Below are positions 38,301 to 46,673 of a DNA stretch of 64,000 bases, one piece after another. The stretch covers positions 2,053,629 through 2,117,628 of the forward strand of contig NZ_LGUF01000007.1 of assembly GCF_001274725.1 (NCBI RefSeq). The letters run 5' to 3'. Numbering within the stretch: position 1 is the stretch's first letter; each line of letters opens with the position of its first letter. This DNA is from Sporosarcina globispora (GTDB taxonomy: Bacteria; Bacillota; Bacilli; Bacillales; Cytobacillaceae). The notes under the pieces were generated by a model. That model saw only the letters and a program-made list of their open reading frames with translations. It did no database searches and was not told where the DNA came from. A program made the position numbers and the translations under genes.

Positions 38301-38933
38301 ATGTTTGTGAAAAGTATCATGATCCCCAAGCATACCTGTTATACAATCGGACAGGGTGCAACATTGAAAGAAGCGCTGAATTTGCTTGAGAACCACCAGA
38401 TTGACGGGCTTCCTGTATTGAATGGCGACCAATATGCCGGTATTATTACGAGATATGGGATATACGAAAACTTCTTTTTATCAGGTAAATTAAAGGAAGA
38501 TTTTCTTGAAGGGACACTGGTGAGAGATATTGCTACTCATCAGGAGCAATATTTAAAAGGAAATGAGATTTTTGAAAAAACGCTGCTTGATCTAAAGGAT
38601 TTCCCATTATTGGCAGTTTTGGGCGATAATCGTAAATTTCTGGGCATTGTTACTCGCTTTGATGTTCTCGCTCAATTCCAGTCCGCTTTTGGAACGAATA
38701 AATCCGGTGTCAGGATTGCGTTTACCTCAGTAGAAGCGGAAGGCAGGATTGCGCGTTTAGCCGAAATTGCCCATTATTTTCATGAGCACATCATTTCCCT
38801 GGTTACCTTTGATGAAACAGACAAACTGGTCCGCCGCATCGTGATGAAGGTGGAAAAAAATAACAATATGGATAAGTTCATCAGCAGACTCGAAAAATCC
38901 GGTTTCCGTGTTCTGGATATAACAGAGGATTAA
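38301..38933 (+). CDS. CBS-domain protein
   Basis: 210 residues with a tandem CBS pair in the first 120 or so (IMIPKHTCYTIGQGATLKEAL, then a second copy ending LGIVTRFDVLAQF) and a C-terminal region of about 75 residues that looks like a small ACT-like alpha/beta fold. Likely binds adenine nucleotides and acts as a cytosolic sensor; target unknown. ATG 38301 follows GAGGTGA; earlier in-frame starts at 38292 and 38295 overlap that RBS. Divergent from cotJA. Confidence 0.72.
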   Translation: MFVKSIMIPKHTCYTIGQGATLKEALNLLENHQIDGLPVLNGDQYAGIITRYGIYENFFLSGKLKEDFLEGTLVRDIATHQEQYLKGNEIFEKTLLDLKDFPLLAVLGDNRKFLGIVTRFDVLAQFQSAFGTNKSGVRIAFTSVEAEGRIARLAEIAHYFHEHIISLVTFDETDKLVRRIVMKVEKNNNMDKFISRLEKSGFRVLDITED

Positions 38934-38954
38934 TGTAAATATAGTCAACAAAAT

Positions 38955-38992
38955 AAATCCTTCTCATACAATTTGTATGGGAGGGATTTTTA
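38955..38992 (+). other. Terminator-like hairpin covering the next gene's RBS
   Basis: AAATCCTTCTCATACA (38955-38970) pairs with TGTATGGGAGGGATTT (38974-38989), 16 pairs with two G-T and a three-base loop, then T-run. The 3' arm contains GGGAGGG, the Shine-Dalgarno of the gene that starts at GTG 38993. It may end the CBS transcript and block translation of read-through. Confidence 0.7.
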
Positions 38993-39412
38993 GTGCTTTT
39001 TATTTTGCTGAAGCTATTGACAGGCTTTATTAGCGGTTTCCTATTTATCAAATTTTTTCCGGTTTCTATTCCAATGGGTATTTCGGATATGGTAGTTATT
39101 TTTGTTCTGGAGCCAGCAGGTTTTGTGCTTGGCATGACTTTCTTTCTTATCGCATTTATTGCCAATGCAGAAATAATAAGGAGTATTATTGAGTGGACTG
39201 CTTGGCTTCTGAAAAATATTAAGTCATTAAACCATATGAATGCTTTATTTGGGCCTATACTGAGTTTGCTGCTTATTGGAGCTTTTTTTGTGTTATCAGC
39301 TCTTTCTCCATGGGAAGCATTTGCCCTTTTCTGTTTTTCGGTAATCTATGGTATTATTTCTTTAGATTTTAAGAAACTCAATTTTGCCGGAGACTGGTTT
39401 AAAGGCGATTGA
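38993..39412 (+). CDS. Hypothetical four-segment membrane protein
   Basis: 139 residues, GTG start, about four membrane segments (LLKLLTGFISGFLFIKFF, VIFVLEPAGFVLGMTFFLIAF and others). No family recognised. Its RBS lies in the 3' arm of a strong hairpin, so expression may be conditional. It overlaps nothing upstream and abuts ypbG (ends 39412, next start 39427). Confidence 0.6.
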   Translation: MLFILLKLLTGFISGFLFIKFFPVSIPMGISDMVVIFVLEPAGFVLGMTFFLIAFIANAEIIRSIIEWTAWLLKNIKSLNHMNALFGPILSLLLIGAFFVLSALSPWEAFALFCFSVIYGIISLDFKKLNFAGDWFKGD

Positions 39413-39426
39413 TGGCAGGAGGATTT

Positions 39427-40215
39427 ATGATATACTTAATAGCTTTATCCTTAATTGGCGGTGCATGTTTACTTATGTTTATGCTGAGGGAGGCATTTGC
39501 AGATAGAATTGAATATAAAGAGCTTTCTTTTCCCGAATTTCCGGAAAGCCTCGGTGAAGTAAAGCTTTTTTTTATTTCTGATATTCATAGACGGACAGTA
39601 TCCGATACAATAATTGAGGAAATTAAAGAGAAGAAGCCTGATCTTGTCATCATCGGCGGGGATCTCATGGAAAAAGGAGTCCCTTTTGATAGAGTAAAGA
39701 AAAACCTAATAGGTTTAAAGGAATGCGGGCCTGTCTATTTCGTATGGGGGAACAACGACTACGAAGTGGATTACCACCAGCTCGATGCTCTGCTCCTAGA
39801 ATGCGGGACAAAAATTCTTGATAATACTGCCCTTTCCTTTGAATCAAATGAAGGGGAACGCTTTGTTTTGATGGGAACAGATGATCTCAGCCAGGGTAGG
39901 GATCGGCTTGACCTCGCACTTGAGGATGCAGGTTCAGGTGGATTCAGGGTACTGGTCAGCCATGATCCTAGAATCATTAACAGCATAAAAAAAGAACAAA
40001 ATATTCATCTTGTCTTAAGCGGACACACGCATGGCGGGCAAATTCATATTTTTGGATATAGCCCATATGAAAAGGGGCGGATAAAAGTGCTGCCGCAAAC
40101 AACAATCCTGATCAGCAACGGCTATGGCACCACCGGTGTGCCATTAAGGCTGGGGGCAAAGCCAGAGACTCATTTCATCACCCTAAAAAAAGCTGATAAA
40201 AAGGCTTTAAATTAA
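39427..40215 (+). CDS. ypbG: Metallophosphoesterase YpbG
   Basis: 262 residues. One N-terminal membrane segment (1-20) and a calcineurin-type metallophosphoesterase domain with SDIHR near 54, GGDLM near 83, GNND near 110, SHDP near 181 and SGHTHGGQ near 202. Active site intact, facing outward or inward is not decided. AGGAGG precedes ATG 39427; the frame opens 18 bases earlier. Counterpart of B. subtilis ypbG. Confidence 0.88.
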   Translation: MIYLIALSLIGGACLLMFMLREAFADRIEYKELSFPEFPESLGEVKLFFISDIHRRTVSDTIIEEIKEKKPDLVIIGGDLMEKGVPFDRVKKNLIGLKECGPVYFVWGNNDYEVDYHQLDALLLECGTKILDNTALSFESNEGERFVLMGTDDLSQGRDRLDLALEDAGSGGFRVLVSHDPRIINSIKKEQNIHLVLSGHTHGGQIHIFGYSPYEKGRIKVLPQTTILISNGYGTTGVPLRLGAKPETHFITLKKADKKALN

Positions 40216-40281
40216 AAACACATCAAGTTTTACAATTCTTATGGCCATTTTTATAATTAGTATTGATTGGAGGTGCTGAGC

Positions 40282-41187
40282 ATGGCAACTGAAGAAGGAA
40301 AATATAATATAAAGGCTGTATACAAGATGCTCGGCATTCAGCCAGGGACTTTAAGAGCATGGGAAAGAAGATATCAAATTGTAGCTCCAAAGAGAAATGA
40401 ATCTGGCCATAGATTATATACGGAAGAACATATCAAAGTTTTAAAATGGCTGATCAGGAAAGTGGATCAGGGTTTTTCCATAAGCCAGGCTGTTGCTCTT
40501 CTGGAAAACAAGGAATTGAATGCAGAACCGCTTCAGATGGATAAGGAAGGCGATAGGGCCGGTGCCCTCGCCAATGAACTGCTTGAAGCTCTTCTTCAAT
40601 TTAATGAATCAAAAGTACATGATTTGATTAACCAGGCTTTTAGTCTATATACAATAGATAAGGTTCTGATTGATATATTAGGCTCCCTTCTTGTGAAAAT
40701 AGGCTATCTATGGGAAGAGGGCAAAATTACAAGTGCACATGAGCATTTTGCTTCGTCCATTTTAAGATCCAGAATTGGGATGATTCTTCACTCCTTTCCG
40801 CATGATGGAGTGCTGCCAAAGATGATAGCTGTTTGCGGACCTGGAGAAGCTCACGAGTTGAGGCTTTTAATTTTCACGTTATTTCTGCGCAGAAGAGGAT
40901 TTGCAGTCGTTTATCTTGGGACAAGCATCGCTGAAGAAGATATTGATGCAGTGATTGAAATTGTTAAACCAAAGTTTTTATTCTTATCCTGTACCATGAA
41001 GTCTAACGTACCGGAAACCCTTAAGCTTTCGGAGAGACTTGCAGAAGCTTATGAGAACATGCATGTAGGCATTGGAGGATTCGGGATTGATACCCTTGGT
41101 AATGAAGAAAAAATGAAGTATGAGCTGTTTATTCCCGGAAGTTCCACACATGAATGGGAAGAATGGATCAGAGAACGGCTCTTATAA
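40282..41187 (+). CDS. MerR regulator with cobalamin-binding-like domain (CarH/LitR-like)
   Basis: 301 residues: MerR DNA-binding domain (about 7-75, TLRAWERRYQIVAPKRN), a helical B12-binding cap with the Wx9EH signature (W144, E154-H155), and a Rossmann-like B12 domain with candidate lower ligand H191 in GEAHEL. The glycine of the usual ExHxxG is replaced by R194. In CarH/LitR proteins this architecture senses light through adenosylcobalamin or acts as a repressor. ATG 40282 follows GGAGGT. Its targets are unknown; no carotenoid gene is near. Confidence 0.75.
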   Translation: MATEEGKYNIKAVYKMLGIQPGTLRAWERRYQIVAPKRNESGHRLYTEEHIKVLKWLIRKVDQGFSISQAVALLENKELNAEPLQMDKEGDRAGALANELLEALLQFNESKVHDLINQAFSLYTIDKVLIDILGSLLVKIGYLWEEGKITSAHEHFASSILRSRIGMILHSFPHDGVLPKMIAVCGPGEAHELRLLIFTLFLRRRGFAVVYLGTSIAEEDIDAVIEIVKPKFLFLSCTMKSNVPETLKLSERLAEAYENMHVGIGGFGIDTLGNEEKMKYELFIPGSSTHEWEEWIRERLL

Positions 41188-41228
41188 AAGAAGATCTGGC
41201 GGTTAATTGCCGGGTCTTTTCTTTTTTA
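41188..41228 (+). terminator. Terminator after the MerR gene
   Basis: AAGATCTGGC pairs with GCCGGGTCTT (two G-T), then TTCTTTTTT. Confidence 0.8.
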
Positions 41229-41311
41229 TATGTGCAAAATAAGACGACTCACAAACTGAGAAGATTTTCATACACTAAACCAAAGAGTTGGTTCAGGGCA
41301 GGGGGCATATT

Positions 41312-41890
41312 ATGCGCTTAGAACGTTTGAATTATAATAAAATCAAATTCTTTCTCACTCTAGATGACTTGAATGATAGGGGACTGACTAAGGAAGATGT
41401 CTGGAAGGATTCATTAAAATGGCATCAGCTTTTTCATGAAATGCTGGAAGAGGCAAGTGAAGAATTTGGTGTAGATATTCAAGGCTCCGTTGCAGTGGAG
41501 ATATTCTCCATGCAGGCTCAGGGAATGGTTATGATTGTTACAATGGAGGAGCAGTCGGATGAAGAGCTCCTTGAGGATGGTTTTATTGAAATGCAGGTAA
41601 CTGTTGAGGGCAGTGAAGATATATTATTCGAGTTTAAGGATTTTGAAGATGTAATTCAAATGGCTAAAAGGCTGAGCCATATGCAGATTGAGGAAGGAAG
41701 CCTATACTGTTATAGAGGAAAATATTTTTACCATGTCACAGATATTGAGGGAGAAGACATTCATCGGGTAATCGCAATATTAGCTGAGTTTGGAGATTCA
41801 TCCTTTACCAGCATACATTTAATTCAGGAGTATGGGAAAATACTTATCGGCTCCAGCGCTGTAAAAAAGCTGGTTGGATACTTTTCGTAG
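41312..41890 (+). CDS. mecB: MecA-paralogue adaptor MecB (YpbH)
   Basis: 192 residues (B. subtilis YpbH 194). MecA-type adaptor that hands substrates to the ClpCP protease. The N-terminal LERLNYNKIKFFLTLDDL is the substrate-binding part; the rest is acidic and ends in the ClpC-binding domain. ATG 41312 follows AGGGGGC; the frame opens 24 bases upstream. Adjacent to the MerR gene and gudB. Confidence 0.9.
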   Translation: MRLERLNYNKIKFFLTLDDLNDRGLTKEDVWKDSLKWHQLFHEMLEEASEEFGVDIQGSVAVEIFSMQAQGMVMIVTMEEQSDEELLEDGFIEMQVTVEGSEDILFEFKDFEDVIQMAKRLSHMQIEEGSLYCYRGKYFYHVTDIEGEDIHRVIAILAEFGDSSFTSIHLIQEYGKILIGSSAVKKLVGYFS

Positions 41891-41897
41891 GCTGGAA

Positions 41898-41919
41898 GAG
41901 GGGGAAGCCCCCCTTTTTT
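41898..41919 (+). terminator. Terminator after mecB
   Basis: GGGGG (41900-41904), loop AAG, CCCCC(C) (41908-41913), six T. Confidence 0.85.
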
Positions 41920-42229
41920 ATTGAGCATGTTCTTCCTGGAGAAATAATCCAGAATCTGGGGATCAAGTTGTAAAAGCGCATGGCAGCAAGTTTCGATAAA
42001 TCGCTCATGAACCATATAAAATTTGGGTAAAACAAGTATAGGTAAAGAGCTAAAATTATCGAAAAATAAGCAGGTGTATTAAAAAAATGCAAAAGAAGAA
42101 AAAGGATGTTTCTTTTGGTCTCAAAAGGGAAAACAGGTTGTAGGAATAAACAGAAAATTCCCTTTTATACCAACGCTGAGAGCGGTTTCATAAAAATATC
42201 AAAAAACGCGGAAAAGTGCATTATTCTTC

Positions 42230-42257
42230 TTGCATAAATTAGGCAAAGGTGTATACT
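42230..42257 (+). promoter_or_regulatory. SigA-type promoter of gudB
   Basis: TTGCAT (42230-42235), 16 bases, TATACT (42252-42257) with a TG upstream of the -10. Confidence 0.7.
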
Positions 42258-42309
42258 AGTCCATGGAAGCGGACAACTAATGAAAGTGATTTTTCTAGGA
42301 GGTTTACAA

Positions 42310-43584
42310 ATGGTAGCCGAGAAAGGTACTGATTCAAATAAAGCTGAAAAATTGGACGTCTTAAAGTCGACTCAAACTGTCATACATAAGGCTTTAGAAA
42401 AGCTTGGATATTCTGATGAGGTGTATGAGCTTCTAAAAGAGCCAATCCGCATGATGACAGTGAAAATTCCTGTACGGATGGATGACGGAACAGTAAAAGT
42501 CTTTACTGGCTACCGGGCCCAGCATAATGATGCAGTTGGTCCTACTAAAGGCGGAATTCGTTTTCACCCGAATGTAACTGAAAAGGAAGTAAAAGCACTG
42601 TCAATTTGGATGAGTTTAAAATGCGGAATTGTGGATCTCCCATATGGAGGCGGAAAAGGCGGAATCGTTTGTGATCCTCGTGATATGTCCTTTGGTGAAT
42701 TAGAACGGCTGAGCCGTGGGTATGTCCGGGCGATCAGTCAAATTGTCGGGCCGACTAAGGATATTCCAGCTCCTGATGTCTTTACCAATTCACAGATAAT
42801 GGCATGGATGATGGATGAATACAGCCGGATAGATGAATTTAACTCTCCAGGCTTCATTACCGGTAAACCACTTGTTCTTGGCGGTTCACATGGACGGGAA
42901 TCAGCAACTGCTAAAGGTGTTACGATTTGCATACGAGAAGCTGCCATGAAAAAAGGCATCAACCTGGAAGGTGCAAGAGTTGTTGTTCAGGGATTTGGAA
43001 ACGCCGGAAGTTTCCTCTCAAAGTTTATGCATGATGCTGGTGCAAAGGTTGTCGGAATTTCAGATGCTTATGGCGGATTATATGATCCAAACGGCCTTGA
43101 TATCGATTATCTTCTGGATCGCCGTGACAGCTTCGGCACTGTGACAAAATTATTTAATGAAACGATTACCAATAAAGAGCTGCTTGAACTGGATTGCGAT
43201 ATTCTAGTTCCTGCCGCCATTGAAAACCAGATAACAGAAGAGAATGCACATAATATAAGAGCAGGCATTGTAGTGGAGGCTGCTAATGGCCCAACTACTT
43301 TGGAAGCAACACGAATTCTATCCGAGCGCGGAATTCTGCTCGTGCCTGACGTGCTGGCTTCGGCTGGCGGAGTAACGGTGTCATACTTCGAATGGGTACA
43401 AAATAACCAGGGATATTACTGGACCGAAGAAGAAGTAGAAGAAAAGCTTGAGAAGGTAATGGTTAAGTCATTTGATAATATTTATCAGACGTCCCAAACT
43501 CGACGGGTGGATATGCGATTGGCTGCCTATATGGTAGGTGTGAGAAAAATGGCGGAAGCTTCAAGATTCCGCGGATGGATTTAA
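42310..43584 (+). CDS. gudB: Glutamate dehydrogenase GudB (NAD-type)
   Basis: Catabolic oxidative deamination of glutamate to 2-oxoglutarate. 424 residues (B. subtilis 427). Catalytic K116 in GGGKGG and the coenzyme fold GFGNAG near 235 are intact. The segment around EVKALSIW (93-100) has no 9-bp duplication, so this is the active gudB+ form, unlike the inactive allele of B. subtilis 168. AGGAGGT precedes ATG 42310. rocG would be the alternative name; the position next to ypdA supports gudB. Confidence 0.93.
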   Translation: MVAEKGTDSNKAEKLDVLKSTQTVIHKALEKLGYSDEVYELLKEPIRMMTVKIPVRMDDGTVKVFTGYRAQHNDAVGPTKGGIRFHPNVTEKEVKALSIWMSLKCGIVDLPYGGGKGGIVCDPRDMSFGELERLSRGYVRAISQIVGPTKDIPAPDVFTNSQIMAWMMDEYSRIDEFNSPGFITGKPLVLGGSHGRESATAKGVTICIREAAMKKGINLEGARVVVQGFGNAGSFLSKFMHDAGAKVVGISDAYGGLYDPNGLDIDYLLDRRDSFGTVTKLFNETITNKELLELDCDILVPAAIENQITEENAHNIRAGIVVEAANGPTTLEATRILSERGILLVPDVLASAGGVTVSYFEWVQNNQGYYWTEEEVEEKLEKVMVKSFDNIYQTSQTRRVDMRLAAYMVGVRKMAEASRFRGWI

Positions 43585-43627
43585 CTGTAAATCTCCACTG
43601 ATGTAAGTAAGACATTTGAATAATCAT

Positions 43628-43664
43628 AAAAAATCTCCTATCATAAACTGATGGGAGATTTTTT
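43628..43664 (+). terminator. Terminator after gudB
   Basis: AAAAAATCTCC pairs with GGGAGATTTTTT, separated by a partly paired loop. Confidence 0.9.
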
Positions 43665-43723
43665 ATGGAAGATATCAGCTTGAAAAATTTGTTTTCTTTT
43701 GTTTTGATTAAGGAGTGAGACTT

Positions 43724-44698
43724 TTGATTATAGACGCTATTATTGTAGGCGGCGGACCGTGCGGATTGGCAGCTGCCATAGCCCTTCAGGAAATCGGGAA
43801 AAATCCGCTTGTTATCGAAAAAGGCAATATTGTAAACGCAATTTACCACTATCCAACACACCAGACTTTTTTCAGCACAAGCGAAAAGCTTGAAATCGGC
43901 GGGGTCCCCTTCATAACCGAAAATTACAAGCCTAAGAGAAATCAGGCCCTAACTTATTATCGGGAAGTTGTGAAAAGAAAGGGCATTAAGATTAATGCCT
44001 TTGAAAAAGTCTTAAACATAGCCAAAAAGTCACCAGATATATTTGAAGTGAAAACGGATAAGGGCCAATATACAGCCAAACATATCATTATCGCCACCGG
44101 TTACTATGACCATCCGAATTACATGGGAGTTTCAGGAGAGGATCTGCCGAAGGTCTTTCATTATTTCAAAGAAGCCCACCCTTATTTTGATAAAGATGTA
44201 ACAGTTATCGGCGGAAAAAATTCAAGTGTCGACGCTGCGATCGAACTGGTTAAAGCAGGAGCCAGAGTTACGGTGATCTATCGCGGATCAGAATATTCAC
44301 CCAGCATAAAGCCGTGGATTCTTCCAGAATTTGAATCACTAGTCAGAAATGGCGGCATTAAAATGGAATTTAACGCACATGTGAAAGAAATCAGTGAAAA
44401 CAAGCTTACCTACACTGTGGAGGGACAGCATTTCGAGATTAAGAACGATTTTGTATTTGCCATGACTGGCTATCATCCTGACCATGAATTTTTAAGGAGC
44501 ATGGGAATTCATATTAATGAAGAAACAGGCCGTCCTCATTTTAATCATGAGACGATGGAAACAAATATCCCAGGAATTTTTATTGCTGGAGTAATAGCTG
44601 CAGGAAATAATGCCAATGAAATCTTTATTGAAAATGGCAGATTCCATGGGGGCCGCATAGCCGAAGCTATTCTTGGCAAAGAGAAGGCTGATCAGTAG
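43724..44698 (+). CDS. ypdA: Bacillithiol disulfide reductase YpdA
   Basis: FAD/NADPH-dependent flavoprotein that reduces oxidised bacillithiol in the thiol redox buffer. 324 residues, the B. subtilis length. FAD loop GGGPCG (9-14, with the conserved Cys14) and an NADPH loop VIGGKNSSVDAA near 167. Start is TTG 43724, 5 bases after an AAGGAGTGAG; GTG 43715 overlaps that RBS. Single gene, closed by a small inverted repeat. Confidence 0.94.
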   Translation: MIIDAIIVGGGPCGLAAAIALQEIGKNPLVIEKGNIVNAIYHYPTHQTFFSTSEKLEIGGVPFITENYKPKRNQALTYYREVVKRKGIKINAFEKVLNIAKKSPDIFEVKTDKGQYTAKHIIIATGYYDHPNYMGVSGEDLPKVFHYFKEAHPYFDKDVTVIGGKNSSVDAAIELVKAGARVTVIYRGSEYSPSIKPWILPEFESLVRNGGIKMEFNAHVKEISENKLTYTVEGQHFEIKNDFVFAMTGYHPDHEFLRSMGIHINEETGRPHFNHETMETNIPGIFIAGVIAAGNNANEIFIENGRFHGGRIAEAILGKEKADQ

Positions 44699-44712
44699 AT
44701 CAGCCTCATTTA
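44684..44712. terminator. Weak inverted repeat between ypdA and ansA
   Basis: AGGCTGATC and GATCAGCCT with a four-base loop, overlapping the ypdA stop; no clear T-run in either direction. Possible shared terminator. Confidence 0.45.
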
Positions 44713-44721
44713 ATCGTTAAT

Positions 44722-45690
44722 TTATATCTGGAATATTTCTTCTATATTTTGTTGTGTTTCCAGTCCGATTAACAGTTTAATTCGTGCTTTTTGCCCATTC
44801 AATCCATTCGAGAAAATAACACCCATGTCCTTGAGGTGTTTTCCTCCTCCGTCATAGCCATATACATCCTGTGCAATTCCATTAAAGCATCGGGAAACCA
44901 GTACTATTGGAATATTCTTTTCCGTAAGAGCTTTAATTCCCTGAATTGTGGCAGGCGGCAAATTACCCTGTCCGAGTGCTTCGATAACCACCCCGTCAAA
45001 ATCTAAATCACCAATCGCATGAATCAAAGAAGAATCCATTCCCGCAAAAGCTTTAATGAGGGTGACTTTTTTCGAAATAGCATCCAAAGGATAATTTTCT
45101 CTATTTGTGGGAGCGTTATGAAATAGCACACCTCTCTTTGTGACTATTCCGATTGGTCCATATTGCGGGCTCTGGAAAGTGGAGACATTGCTGGTGTGCG
45201 TCTTAGTAACATTTTCTGCAGTATGGATTTCATCGTTTAAAACAACCAGTACTCCTTTGCTTTTTGCTTCTTCACATGAAGCCACGCGAATGGATGAAAT
45301 TAGGTTGTAAAGACCATCAGATCCGATTTCATTACTTGACCTCATTGCGCCTGTAACAACAACTGGAAGTGAAGTTTTTACTGTCAAATCCAAGAAATAG
45401 GCTGTTTCTTCCAATGTGTCTGTTCCATGAGTGATAACTACACCGCTAATCTCCTCTTTAGCAAGGTTCTTTTCAATAATTTCTTTTAATTTAAACATTT
45501 CCTTCGGTGTAATATGCGGCGAAGGAAGATGAAAAGGCTCTTCAACCAGCAATTCAGCAAGCGATAGAAGCTCCTTTGTTTTTTCAGTTAAAGGATTATT
45601 GTCTGTTGGTTTTACAGAACCTGTTGCTGTATCCTCACTCATTGAAATGGTGCCTCCGGTGTGTATAACAAGTATCTTTTTCTTCTCCAT
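44722..45690 (-). CDS. ansA: L-asparaginase (type I)
   Basis: Hydrolyses asparagine to aspartate and ammonia; cytosolic. 322 residues (B. subtilis AnsA 329). The catalytic Thr14 in HTGGTIS and the second Thr in THGTDTLEE are present. ATG 45690 lies 6 bases after GGGGG; the frame opens 42 bases earlier. The aspartase gene ansB, next to ansA in B. subtilis, is absent here. Divergent from prsW, with a long palindrome between. Confidence 0.93.
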   Translation of the reverse strand: MEKKKILVIHTGGTISMSEDTATGSVKPTDNNPLTEKTKELLSLAELLVEEPFHLPSPHITPKEMFKLKEIIEKNLAKEEISGVVITHGTDTLEETAYFLDLTVKTSLPVVVTGAMRSSNEIGSDGLYNLISSIRVASCEEAKSKGVLVVLNDEIHTAENVTKTHTSNVSTFQSPQYGPIGIVTKRGVLFHNAPTNRENYPLDAISKKVTLIKAFAGMDSSLIHAIGDLDFDGVVIEALGQGNLPPATIQGIKALTEKNIPIVLVSRCFNGIAQDVYGYDGGGKHLKDMGVIFSNGLNGQKARIKLLIGLETQQNIEEIFQI

Positions 45691-45722
45691 GTTCATCCCC
45701 CATATTTGATTTAATAAATAAA

Positions 45723-45765
45723 AAATGATCAAAAATATTCTTTTCCAATATTTGAAAAATCATTT
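45723..45765. promoter_or_regulatory. Nested palindrome, candidate operator between ansA and prsW
   Basis: AAATGAT (45723-45729) pairs with ATCATTT (45759-45765), and inside it AAATATT (45733-45739) pairs with AATATTT (45747-45753). It lies 32 bases upstream of the ansA start. Such symmetry suits a dimeric regulator; AnsR controls ansAB in B. subtilis. Confidence 0.45.
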
Positions 45766-45821
45766 AAATTCTCTTTATATCATGATACGATTAAGAAAAC
45801 AGATTGAAAAGAGGACAGCTC

Positions 45822-46511
45822 ATGCTGGGAATATTATCCGCTGGCATCGCGCCGGGACTGGCGCTATTAAGCTATTTTTATTTAAAAGATCAATATGAGT
45901 CTGAGCCCATATCAATGGTTTTTAAAACTTTTTTATATGGCGCTTTGCTCGTGTTCCCCATCATGTTCATCCAATATGTTTTAGAAACTGAAGGGGTCCT
46001 GCAATCTAGTGTGGTAGATGCGTTTCTGTCATCAAGCTTGCTGGAAGAATTCTTTAAATGGTTTATATTGTTTTATACAATTTATCAGCATATAACATTT
46101 GATGAGCCATATGACGGAATTGTCTATGGTGCCTCTGTATCACTTGGCTTTGCTACTGCAGAAAATATCTTCTATCTCATCGCACTTGGTGTGGAACACG
46201 CTCTTGGAAGGGCCTTGCTCCCGGTTTCAAGTCATGCTCTATTTGGTGTTATCATGGGCTATTATATAGGAAAAGGAAAATTCTCGGCAACATCAACAAA
46301 AAAATGGATTGCCTTTTCACTCTTTATACCTTTTCTCCTTCACGGTATTTATGACTACATCCTGATTTCCCTTAAACACTGGATCTTTATCATGTTCCCA
46401 TTTATGATTTTCCTTTGGTGGCTCGGCTTAAGAAAAGTCAAAAAAGCAAGGGCTCATAGCCTGACCCATTTGAATAAGCAATTCGAACTGCAGAAAACTC
46501 TCCATTCCTGA
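45822..46511 (+). CDS. prsW: Site-1 protease PrsW
   Basis: Intramembrane-type protease that in B. subtilis makes the first cut of anti-sigma RsiW. 229 residues (B. subtilis 218), about seven membrane segments. EEFFKW near residue 75 carries the essential glutamates, and conserved histidines follow near 137 and 180. ATG 45822 follows AAAAGAGG. The sigW/rsiW genes themselves are not in the window. Confidence 0.92.
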   Translation: MLGILSAGIAPGLALLSYFYLKDQYESEPISMVFKTFLYGALLVFPIMFIQYVLETEGVLQSSVVDAFLSSSLLEEFFKWFILFYTIYQHITFDEPYDGIVYGASVSLGFATAENIFYLIALGVEHALGRALLPVSSHALFGVIMGYYIGKGKFSATSTKKWIAFSLFIPFLLHGIYDYILISLKHWIFIMFPFMIFLWWLGLRKVKKARAHSLTHLNKQFELQKTLHS

Positions 46512-46528
46512 TGGAGGGCTTTTTATTT
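46499..46528 (+). terminator. Terminator after prsW
   Basis: CTCTCCAT pairs with ATGGAGGG, loop TCCTG, then TTTTTATTTT. Confidence 0.82.
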
Positions 46529-46545
46529 TGTGCTTATTTTAATGG

Positions 46546-46575
46546 GAGTACGAATGGAAGAAGAAGTACATATAA
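46546..46575 (+). promoter_or_regulatory. Possible SigG-type promoter of sleB
   Basis: GAGTA (46546-46550), 18 bases, CATATAA (46569-46575) resembles the SigG pattern; sleB-ypeB is SigG-dependent in B. subtilis. Confidence 0.45.
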
Positions 46576-46673
46576 CAAACTTCAAGCAAAACCGATAAGT
46601 TATTGAATAAAAAACCAGGGACTACAAAAAATAGGGTCAATGATAAAAGATTGACTTTTGGAGGTTAAAATCC

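Larger units (their letters stand above)
41891..42309 (+). other. Intergenic region before gudB, little content
   Basis: About 420 bp without a gene. It holds the terminator of mecB at 41898-41919, then AT-rich sequence with no open frame I trust, and the gudB promoter at 42230-42257. Nothing else recognised. Confidence 0.7.

Noticed and set aside
42279-42292. Catabolite (cre) site before gudB
   Set aside because: TGAAAGTGATTTTC departs from the consensus at the central CG and half-site symmetry; B. subtilis gudB is not CcpA-controlled. Too weak.
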